This document shows, in pieces, positions 15,665-21,651 of a stretch of 64,000 bases of DNA. The position numbers and the translations under genes were made by a program. The stretch is from contig NC_011891.1 in the NCBI RefSeq assembly GCF_000022145.1, positions 2,368,001-2,432,000 of the forward strand, given 5' to 3'. A model generated the notes under the pieces. That model was not told the origin of the DNA, ran no database searches, and saw nothing but the letters and a program-made list of their open reading frames with translations. Each line of letters opens with the position of its first letter. The stretch's first letter is position 1. This stretch comes from Anaeromyxobacter dehalogenans 2CP-1 (GTDB taxonomy: Bacteria; Myxococcota; Myxococcia; Myxococcales; Anaeromyxobacteraceae).

Positions 15665-15950
15665 GGGGCACCTCGGCATGCGCCGGGCGGGCGCGCTGCA
15701 GGTCGGAGGTCTGCGGCAGCGGCCGCGCGGCGGTCGGGTCGGACGCGATCGAGCGGTGGCCGAACGGCGGCCACAGGTCGATCCCGCCGTCCTCGCGCAC
15801 GCGGAGCTGCTCGCCGTGCAGGCCGACGATCACGGTCCCGGGCTGCGCGAGAGCGAGGTCCTCGAGGCGGAAGGCGCGGCGGGCGCGCGGATCGAGCGCC
15901 ACCGGCCGGGAGTCGTTGCCTGTGTAGACGTCTGCATTGCTAGACCGCAT
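15654..15950 (-). CDS. Element small protein (98 aa)
   Basis: 98 residues with a strong GAGGAGGA Shine-Dalgarno before ATG 15950; the start overlaps the end of the replication-type gene by 11 nt and the end overlaps the next gene by 11 nt. A central LEDLALAQPGTVIVGLHGEQ segment followed by VREDGGIDLWPPFG suggests a small beta domain. Function unknown. Confidence 0.55.
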   Translation of the reverse strand: MRSSNADVYTGNDSRPVALDPRARRAFRLEDLALAQPGTVIVGLHGEQLRVREDGGIDLWPPFGHRSIASDPTAARPLPQTSDLQRARPAHAEVPHGR

Positions 15951-16869
15951 CTGCGATTCCTCCTCGTTGCGGGTCGCCCCCTGCCATGGACGCGGCCTGC
16001 GCCTCGCGGCGCTCACCGCCTTGCCGTGGCTCGCCGGGCGCTCGGCTGCGCTCGTTGCACGCCACGGTTTCCAGCCATCCCGGGAGCGCTGCGAGCGAGC
16101 GGATCGGTCCGCTCCTCCGGGCCGCCATCTCGTCGGCGATCTGCAGCGCGGCTTCCGTCGCAACGCGCAGCCCGAGCCGCGCCACCTGCTCCGCGAGCGG
16201 CGCCGTGCCGGTTCGTCCGCAGCCGCCGAGGCGCTCCTCGGGACCGAGCCGCCCCCGGGAGCGCTCGTGCACCTCGAGCGCGGTGCGGAGCTGCTCCAAG
16301 TCCGCGCCCATCGCTCGCGCCGGCCGGCCGCCGCCGGACGCCGCCCGCGCCCGCGCGGGCCGGCCGGCAGGTGTTTCAGGTGCGGGTTCAGGGGTTCCTT
16401 CTTGGATGGGTGCGGCCGAGGGTGCGGCCGAGGTCGCGGCCTGGGTCGCGGCGGAGGTGGCGCCCGAGGTTGCGGGAGAGGTGGCGGCCTCGCCGTCGGG
16501 CCACAGAATTCCGCCCCACTTTCGGAAGTCTACGAGCGTCGGCGAGGTGGCGGCCGGGGTGGCGGACCGCGCGCGGCTGAGGTCGCAGATCCCGACGCGG
16601 GCGAGGGTGCGGAGGGCCCTGCGGGCAGCGTCCTCCGAGATGCCCAGCGCGGCGCCGATCCCGGCGTAGCTGACGAGGACCTGCCCGCGCTCCACGCGGA
16701 GCACGCGGCCGTCCGGGAGACGAACGTCACTGCCGCCCGCCTTGAACTCCGCCAGGTACAGCAACGCCGCGAGGACGTGCATGTTCACGGGCGGCCTGGC
16801 GTTCAGCGCGAGGGCCATCAGTTCGTTCGGCCAGGCGGTGAAACCGCCGCGGGCGCGGAAGCCGAGCAC
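15940..16869 (-). CDS. Winged-helix replication-type protein
   Basis: 309 residues from GTG 16869. The N-terminal 100 residues show the pattern of a phage or plasmid replication-associated winged helix: VERGQVLVSYAGIGAALGIS then EDAARRALRTLARVGICDL, followed by the VDFRKWG motif. Residues about 118-155 are a low-complexity run of A-A/T-T/S units (ATSPATSGATSAATQAATSA), a feature also common after this domain in other replication proteins. The C-terminal region is alanine/arginine-rich. It probably binds the element's origin or recruits a host helicase; no ATPase motif is present, so it is not itself a helicase. Confidence 0.7.
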   Translation of the reverse strand: MLGFRARGGFTAWPNELMALALNARPPVNMHVLAALLYLAEFKAGGSDVRLPDGRVLRVERGQVLVSYAGIGAALGISEDAARRALRTLARVGICDLSRARSATPAATSPTLVDFRKWGGILWPDGEAATSPATSGATSAATQAATSAAPSAAPIQEGTPEPAPETPAGRPARARAASGGGRPARAMGADLEQLRTALEVHERSRGRLGPEERLGGCGRTGTAPLAEQVARLGLRVATEAALQIADEMAARRSGPIRSLAALPGWLETVACNERSRAPGEPRQGGERREAQAASMAGGDPQRGGIADAV

Positions 16870-17289
16870 CTAACGGCGCCCCCCGTGCTTCAAGTCCGCC
16901 GCGATGCGCCGCGCGCGGGCCTCCGCCAGGTCGACCGCGCCCGCGGGCTGCTTCCGCTGCTCGCCGGCGAGGAGGGCCCGAAGTTCGGGCATGATCACGC
17001 GACCGCGGTGGCCGCGCGAGAGGCGCCCGGTGCCCTGCCAGCGAGCCAGGGTCGCGGGCGACAGGCCGACGGCGCGCGCAGCTGCCCGCCGCGGCAGCGT
17101 CTCGGGCTCTCCGGCCGTGCGGTCGCCGAGGACCTCGCGCACCACACCGCGGACGAGCTGCTCGAGCTCGCCGCGCTTCAGCTCGAGCAGCTCCTGCCGG
17201 ATGAGGCCGGCGACGACGGCGACGGCCGCCTCGAGGGGCGAGGGGGCGCAGGCTGGCGCTCTGGGGCGCGGCTCCAGGTCGTCGGTCAC
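16870..17289 (-). CDS. HTH DNA-binding element protein (139 aa)
   Basis: 139 residues starting at GTG 17289, which overlaps the stop of the XRE gene (GTGA). The C-terminal half has an HTH, LPRRAAARAVGLSPATLARW, followed by a wing-like GRLSRGHRGRVIMP as in MerR/excisionase-type proteins. The N-terminal half is a charged helix (LIRQELLELKRGELEQLVRG) suited to dimerisation. Coupling to the XRE gene suggests that both are part of the element's control region. Confidence 0.7.
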   Translation of the reverse strand: MTDDLEPRPRAPACAPSPLEAAVAVVAGLIRQELLELKRGELEQLVRGVVREVLGDRTAGEPETLPRRAAARAVGLSPATLARWQGTGRLSRGHRGRVIMPELRALLAGEQRKQPAGAVDLAEARARRIAADLKHGGRR

Positions 17290-17483
17290 CGCGCCAGCTC
17301 CTCGGCGCGCAGCCCGAGCGCTCCCGCGATCTTCTCGAGGGTCGCGGCCGACAGCCGCCTCCCGGCTTCGCCCTGCTGGATCGTCGCGTAGTGGACGCCG
17401 GCGGCTTGCGCCAAGCCGAGCTGCGTGAGTCGCGCGCGCTGCCGCGCCGCGCGGATCGGGTTCGTGTTCTCCGTGGTCGCCAT
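17286..17483 (-). CDS. XRE-family repressor-like protein (65 aa)
   Basis: 65 residues, essentially one helix-turn-helix domain: RARLTQLGLAQAAGVHYATI then LSAATLEKIAGALGLRAEEL, the classic Cro/C1 fold. ATG 17483 has GGAGG 8 nt upstream; longer in-frame starts lack this. An imperfect palindrome (17496-17513) covers the ribosome-binding region and is a likely autoregulatory operator. Candidate master regulator of excision or lysogeny of the element. Confidence 0.85.
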   Translation of the reverse strand: MATTENTNPIRAARQRARLTQLGLAQAAGVHYATIQQGEAGRRLSAATLEKIAGALGLRAEELAR

Positions 17484-17495
17484 CGGTCTCGCCTC

Positions 17496-17513
17496 CGTAC
17501 GCTTCTGCATACG
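17496..17513. promoter_or_regulatory. Candidate operator of the XRE gene
   Basis: CGTACGC-TTCT-GCATACG: 7-bp arms with one mismatch and a 4-nt centre, 13 nt upstream of ATG 17483. Confidence 0.45.
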
Positions 17514-17590
17514 GGACGAGTTTCGACGGCAAGCTCGAACGGCCTCCACTCCAGGCAGCACCGCCCGGAAGAAACCGGGGGGTAAGACCT

Positions 17591-18358
17591 CTAGGTTTCC
17601 CCCTCGCCGCCGGCCGCCTCGACTTCGCGCCACCAGGTCGCCTGCTCCTCCAGCCGGATCGCCAGCTCCAGCTCAGCGGTCCAGCGCGTGTCGTCGGAAG
17701 CGAGCTCGTGCCAGGGGGCTAGGATCGGCACCGGCTCGCCGACCTCGCGGGCGATCTCGGGCGTGATGAAGGACGCGTACATCTCGATGTTCAGAGTCTC
17801 CAGCCGGTCCGCCGGCAGGTTCCGAAGGCAGTCCTTCACCAGGCGCGCGCCGTTCTTGGCGGCATGCGGCGCGAACGCCTCGGAGCCGACCGCAAAGCGG
17901 GCGAGCCGATAGACGACCCGTCGAACCTCGGCCCGCTGCAGCTCCGCCGTGGTGAACAGGGATGCGAGCCGTAGGATCGCTGCGTACGCGCGGTCGCGCC
18001 CGGGCCGCCCTCCCGGCGTGCTGACAAAATGGCGTGCGAGCAGCTCGGCTTGCTCGACCGACAAGCCGCCACGGAGGAGCGCGAGGCAGCAGCGGTGGTA
18101 GAGCGTCTCGGCCTGCTCCCGGCTCCGGGGGGACGGCAGCCACTCCGCCGGGTTCGTGAGCAGCCACTCGACATGGTCGGTGCGGAGCGTCAACCCTGCT
18201 GCAGTCGCCTCGGCGGCGAGCTCCCCCGCACGTTTCCGACGTTCCGCAGCCGCCCGCTTCTCGGCGACCACCGCGGCCCGCTTGGCCGCGCGCGCCCGAC
18301 CGACGTCCTCGTACTCGCGTTCGCGGGCGTCCGATCGTGATGCTACCGTCTTCCGCAT
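17591..18358 (-). CDS. Element protein of unknown function (255 aa)
   Basis: 255 residues, with a basic alanine-rich coiled first 55 residues and a compact helical domain containing two Cys in LYHRCCLALLRGGLSVEQAE and a later NGARLVKDCLRNLPADRLET. No family recognised. ATG 18358 is chosen because GGGAGGG precedes it; ATG 18388 has no ribosome-binding site. About 107 nt separate its end from the XRE start, room for a promoter of the XRE transcript. Confidence 0.65.
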   Translation of the reverse strand: MRKTVASRSDAREREYEDVGRARAAKRAAVVAEKRAAAERRKRAGELAAEATAAGLTLRTDHVEWLLTNPAEWLPSPRSREQAETLYHRCCLALLRGGLSVEQAELLARHFVSTPGGRPGRDRAYAAILRLASLFTTAELQRAEVRRVVYRLARFAVGSEAFAPHAAKNGARLVKDCLRNLPADRLETLNIEMYASFITPEIAREVGEPVPILAPWHELASDDTRWTAELELAIRLEEQATWWREVEAAGGEGET

Positions 18359-18424
18359 CGGCTCGGCCCTCCCACGCCGGTCGATCACGGGGGCGGCCGC
18401 TGGCAGGCGGCGCGCCCCCGCTTC

Positions 18425-18643
18425 CTACGCGGCCCTCACCAGCGACAGCGATCGCTCCCGCTCGCGGCGCAGGTACGCGAGCACCTCGGCCTCGGGTAGG
18501 CAGACCTTCCCCCCGACGCGCTGCCCGCCGAGCAGCTCGCCGGCGCGGATCCGGCGCGCCACGGTCTTCTTCGACACGCCGAGGCGGCGGGCGACGGCGG
18601 CCATCGGCAGCAGCGGGCCCTTCGTCCCGGGCTCCGGCGTCAT
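18425..18643 (-). CDS. Excisionase/MerR-type HTH protein (72 aa)
   Basis: 72 residues. LPMAAVARRLGVSKKTVARR followed by IRAGELLGGQRVGGKVCLPE is a clear winged HTH of the AlpA/excisionase/MerR-like class, which in phages and satellites bends DNA at att sites or activates excision. ATG 18643 overlaps the upstream stop (ATGA). Likely the element's recombination directionality factor, by family and size; not proven. Confidence 0.8.
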   Translation of the reverse strand: MTPEPGTKGPLLPMAAVARRLGVSKKTVARRIRAGELLGGQRVGGKVCLPEAEVLAYLRRERERSLSLVRAA

Positions 18644-18855
18644 CGGCGCCCCATCCAGCCGTCGAGGATCTCGCGCAGCACCGCCGACTTGTCCGGCCGG
18701 GCAGTCTCCGCCTCGGCGGCGCGCCGCAGGGCCTCTGCGGTGAGCGCCTTGTCCTGGCGCTCCTCGAGCCGGAAGAGCACCGGCTTGAATCCCTTGAAGT
18801 CGCTGCGGCGCTGCCGCTTCGGCTCCGCCTCGGTCTTCTGCGGCTTCTTCCTCAT
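18640..18855 (-). CDS. Element small basic protein (71 aa)
   Basis: 71 residues, MRKKPQKTEAEPKRQRR..., basic N-terminus then an amphipathic segment (FKPVLFRLEERQDKALTAEA) ending EILDGWMGRR. Resembles a ribbon-helix-helix or ParG-like small DNA-binding protein in size and charge only. GGGAGG lies 5 nt before ATG 18855; an upstream ATG at 18888 has none. First gene of the long leftward operon. Confidence 0.6.
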   Translation of the reverse strand: MRKKPQKTEAEPKRQRRSDFKGFKPVLFRLEERQDKALTAEALRRAAEAETARPDKSAVLREILDGWMGRR

Positions 18856-18924
18856 GCACGCCTCCCGGCACCACTCTCCCAGACGCATATCAAGCTAGCA
18901 CGCTGGGGTGACGTGCGCTCCGGG

Positions 18925-18953
18925 TTGACGCAGCGTGCGAGACACGGTAGCCG
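18925..18953 (+). promoter_or_regulatory. Promoter of the element lipoprotein gene
   Basis: TTGACG (18925-18930), 17-nt spacer, TAGCCG (18948-18953), 28 nt before ATG 18981. It reads opposite to the rest of the element. Confidence 0.5.
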
Positions 18954-18980
18954 TCGAGGCCTCCAGCAAGGGGGATCCAG

Positions 18981-19343
18981 ATGCCTCGTCTGCGCGCGCT
19001 CGCCGTCGCCACCGTGGTCGCCGTCACCAGCTCGGGCTGCATCGCGCTCGGCTCGTCGATGGGGCTCGACATGGACAGCTCCATCGGCTCCAAGCCGTAC
19101 ATGGGCGAGAGCTTCAACGCGCTCTCCGAGCCGGAGCAGGACGGGTTCCGCCGGTGCCGGCCGCAGACGTACCGGGCGATGTGCGGCACCGACGAGAACC
19201 AGGTGTTCGCGAGCCTGTGCGTCAAGGAGCGCGGCGAGGAGTACGCCGGCCTGGAGGACGCCCGCGCGCGGAAGCTGTGGCTGCTGAAGCAGGGCTGCCC
19301 GCTCTCCATGGTCGACCCGGCCGCGGCGCTCGGCGAGCGCTGA
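18981..19343 (+). CDS. Element-borne lipoprotein (moron-like), 120 aa
   Basis: 120 residues with a lipoprotein signal (hydrophobic run ending TSSGC, Cys20). The mature part has five further Cys (in RRCRPQTYRAMCG, SLCVK, QGCP) suggesting disulfides in the periplasm. No family recognised. It is the only rightward gene inside the element and has its own promoter, like a phage moron expressed in the integrated state. Small lipoproteins of phages can block superinfection at the envelope, which is one hypothesis. Confidence 0.75.
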   Translation: MPRLRALAVATVVAVTSSGCIALGSSMGLDMDSSIGSKPYMGESFNALSEPEQDGFRRCRPQTYRAMCGTDENQVFASLCVKERGEEYAGLEDARARKLWLLKQGCPLSMVDPAAALGER

Positions 19344-19351
19344 CGCGCGGC

Positions 19352-19696
19352 TCACGACCGCCCGCCGGCGACGACCCTCAGGCCGCCCGGCGCGGTCGCC
19401 TCGAGGACGCGGAGGGCGTCGGCGAGCAGGACCCGCGCCCGCGCCTGATCGTCGCCCAGGAGGGCCCGCGCGGCCTCCAGCGCGGCCGCCGCAGCGAAGG
19501 CCGGCGCGCCGGAGGGGAGGGCGCCGCCATCCGCGGCGACGCACGGGGCAGGGTCACAGGGCGCGCTCGGTGAGTGCGGCTGCGCGCACATGTCGACTGC
19601 CGGCGCTGCCGGATGAGTGCCGATGCGAGCCCCGGTGAGCGCGGGTGAGCACGTCTGAGCGGTTCTCCGTGCAGCTTCGAACCCTGCAGCGCCCAC
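19352..19696 (-). pseudogene. Stranded 3' segment of the integrase gene
   Basis: Reading leftward from the attR core, the seven codons V-G-A-A-G-F-E are followed in the same frame by 107 codons and a stop at 19352. In the integrated state this piece has no proper start. Joining core to core, as excision does, fuses it in frame to the integrase at 8061-9389 to give 550 residues. The segment has a Cys-containing linker (TCSPALTG, MCAQPHS, CDPAPC) and a helical end (LEAARALLGDDQARARVLLA). It converges with the lipoprotein gene. Confidence 0.8.
19676..19696. other. attR: right attachment core
   Basis: Perfect 21-bp copy of 8061-8081; the 5 bases before it (GCAGC versus GCAGG) also match at four positions. 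Immediately to its right begins the displaced native terminator of tRNA-Val. Confidence 0.92.
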
Positions 19697-19701
19697 TCCG
19701 A

Positions 19702-19753
19702 GACGGGCCGGAAGCTCCGGGAGAGATCCCCGAGGTCTGGCCCGTTTCTCTTT
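19702..19753 (+). terminator. Original tRNA-Val terminator, displaced by integration
   Basis: GACGGGCC (19702-19709) pairs with GGCCCGTT (19739-19746) around an inner GGAAGCTCC stem, then TTTCTCTTT. Excision would put it directly after the tRNA. Confidence 0.7.
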
Positions 19754-19876
19754 GGCGCGCGGCGACGTCGCCGCTCCTCGCGTGAGTCGTACCACACGCT
19801 GAGCGAAGGGCCGCGCCCAGGCGGCCGACGCGCGCCGGCGGCGCGGGCGAGGGGGGGCGCGTGCTAACCTCGCGCC

Positions 19877-19990
19877 GTGCCCTCCGTTCGCAAGATCCTG
19901 CTCGCCGCGATGCTGTTCGCCCTCGGCTATCTGACGATGCAGGCCACGCGCTGCGAGTCGCGGTCTTCCGGCGCGCCCGTCGCGCGGTAG
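19877..19990 (+). CDS. Possible 37-aa membrane peptide
   Basis: GTG 19877: one hydrophobic helix (KILLAAMLFALGYLTMQ) followed by a short polar tail with one Cys. There is no clear ribosome-binding site. Otherwise the stretch 19754-20136 shows nothing I can support. Confidence 0.25.
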   Translation: MPSVRKILLAAMLFALGYLTMQATRCESRSSGAPVAR

Positions 19991-20136
19991 GACCCGCGGC
20001 TCGCGCGGCGTGCCCGTCCCTCGCGGCTGCCGGTGAGGCCGGAGGACCGGTGGCGCACACGCGCGCAGCTTCGCCGACCCCGGCGCCGCCCCGCGCGCGG
20101 GCTCGGCCGCGCGAGGAAGCACGCTACACTGAGGGG

Positions 20137-20661
20137 ATGACCCGAACCCTCGCCGCCGCCGCCCTCGCCCTCGCCGCCTGCGGTCGCCTCGACCAGGTGG
20201 ACATCACGCGCTCCGCGTCGGTGAACGTCCCCGGTGTCCCCGGTGCGCCCGCCGGCTCGATCCCGGCGATCCAGGCGCTCGACATCGGCGGGGGCGACCA
20301 GCTCCGCGCCGAGGGCATCGACCCGGGCGACGTGGACTCGGCCAAGCTCCGCCGGCTCAGCCTGGAGGTGACCGCCGGCGCCAGCCTGGAGGCCTGGGTG
20401 GACTCGGTCTCGATCTACGTCGAGACGGCCGGCCAGCCGCGGATCCTGCTCGCCTCGAGGTCGGGGATCTCGGCGCTGCCTGCGGGCACCACCCTGGTGG
20501 ACCTCGACGTGAACCCGGGCGTGGACCTGAAGCCGTACCTGACCGCGGCCTCGGCGCCGCTCACCGTGGAGGCGACCGGCAGCGCGCCGGACGTGAACAC
20601 CACGGTGAAGGTCACGGCGAGCATCCGGGTGGACGTCAACGTGAGCGGGCTGCTGAACTGA
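20137..20661 (+). CDS. Lipoprotein of unknown function (174 aa)
   Basis: 174 residues with a lipoprotein signal (MTRTLAAAALALAACG, Cys15). The mature protein alternates beta-strand-like segments (SLEVTAGASLEAWVDSVSIY, TTVKVTASIRVDVNVSG) and probably folds as a beta-sandwich. GAGGGG precedes the ATG closely. Not part of the element; stands alone. No family recognised. Confidence 0.75.
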   Translation: MTRTLAAAALALAACGRLDQVDITRSASVNVPGVPGAPAGSIPAIQALDIGGGDQLRAEGIDPGDVDSAKLRRLSLEVTAGASLEAWVDSVSIYVETAGQPRILLASRSGISALPAGTTLVDLDVNPGVDLKPYLTAASAPLTVEATGSAPDVNTTVKVTASIRVDVNVSGLLN

Positions 20662-20817
20662 CCCTGACCGCGTCTCGCGCGGGGCAGGCCGCCCCGATCG
20701 ACGACGCCTGCTCGCGCGCGTCCCCGGACTCGTGCGAAGATGCGCGCTGATGACCGGCTCACCCGCGACCGTTCCACCGGCGACACCGGCCCCGGCGCGC
20801 CAGCAGGAGGCGCTCCG

Positions 20818-21648
20818 GTGAGGCTGGGCTGGCTCGGTGCGTTCCCGCTGCTGGCGCTCGCGATCCACGTGGCGGTGGTGGCGGCGCTCGGGCCGACCGA
20901 CCAGGTCTGGTGGTCCCTGCAGGTGGGCTGGCAGGTGATCGGCGCGGCCGGATGCATGGCGGCGGCGCTCGCCTTCCGGCCCGGCGACCTGCTCTGGAAG
21001 GCCTGGGCATGCACGGGCGGTTCCCTGGCGCTGCCCACGCTGGTGCGGTTCATGAACGGCCCGGCCCGGAGCTGGGATCTCGTGCCGGCCCTGTCGGATC
21101 CATGGGTCCGCCTCGGCATCCTGGTCGCCATCAACGCGTTCTCGGTGGCGGGCGCGGTCCTCTTCCTGGCCGCCTTCCGCCGCACCGCGACCGGGCTCGG
21201 GCTCACCGACCGGCGCAGCGTCCGCACCAGCGCGGCGACGGTGATCGGCGCCCTGGTGATCGGGATCCCGGTGCTCGCGCTCGATCTGCGCGACGCCCTG
21301 GGCGGTGGCCTGTCCTCGGACGCGCTGGCCGCCGCGGTGTCGGTGACCGGCGACATGATCTGCTTCTCCGCGGTGGGCCCGCTGGCGCTGGTGGCGCGCG
21401 GCCTCGTCGGCGGGGCGCTGCAGCGCACCTGGACGCTGCTCGCGGTCTACAACCTCGGGTGGCTGTTCTACGATCTGACCACCACGACGGCGCGCATCAC
21501 CGGCCACGTGGACGGCGGGACGCTGGTCGCGGAGGCGGTCCTGTGCGTGGCCTGCGTGGTGGTCGGCTCGGCCGGGTTCGCGCAGCGGATCGCGCTGCGC
21601 GACGTCTCGCGCCGGGCCGCGGAGCGCGCGTCGTCGCTGGCCGCCTGA
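20818..21648 (+). CDS. Polytopic membrane protein of unknown function
   Basis: 276 residues with seven or eight hydrophobic segments (for example GAFPLLALAIHVAVVAAL, AATVIGALVIGIPVLAL and LVAEAVLCVACVVVGSAGFA). GTG 20818 is chosen because AGGAGG lies 7 nt before it and the N-terminus then enters the membrane directly; an ATG at 20740 would add 26 polar residues. The topology recalls 7TM sensor or YhhN-like modules, without any motif to settle it. Ends 3 nt before the convergent kinase gene. Confidence 0.7.
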   Translation: MRLGWLGAFPLLALAIHVAVVAALGPTDQVWWSLQVGWQVIGAAGCMAAALAFRPGDLLWKAWACTGGSLALPTLVRFMNGPARSWDLVPALSDPWVRLGILVAINAFSVAGAVLFLAAFRRTATGLGLTDRRSVRTSAATVIGALVIGIPVLALDLRDALGGGLSSDALAAAVSVTGDMICFSAVGPLALVARGLVGGALQRTWTLLAVYNLGWLFYDLTTTTARITGHVDGGTLVAEAVLCVACVVVGSAGFAQRIALRDVSRRAAERASSLAA

Positions 21649-21651
21649 CGT

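Larger units (their letters stand above)
8061..19696. mobile_element. 11.6-kb integrative element in tRNA-Val
   Basis: Bounded by the 21-bp direct repeats at 8061-8081 and 19676-19696; one core copy plus the interior is 11,615 bp. Contents: a tyrosine integrase at the left end, about 19 leftward genes coupled by short overlaps (XRE repressor-like, excisionase-like and other HTH proteins, a winged-helix replication-type protein, a 568-aa unknown), one rightward lipoprotein, and a stranded integrase 3' segment. No recognisable capsid, portal, large terminase, tail or conjugation gene is present, so it is not an autonomous phage or ICE by content. A phage satellite or defective prophage are the likeliest readings. 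The tRNA's original terminator now lies beyond attR. Confidence 0.88.

Noticed and set aside
19352-19591. Stand-alone 79-aa gene starting MCAQPHS
   Set aside because: The frame continues upstream through the attachment core in the integrase frame, so it is better explained as the stranded 3' part of the integrase gene; no ribosome-binding site precedes the ATG.
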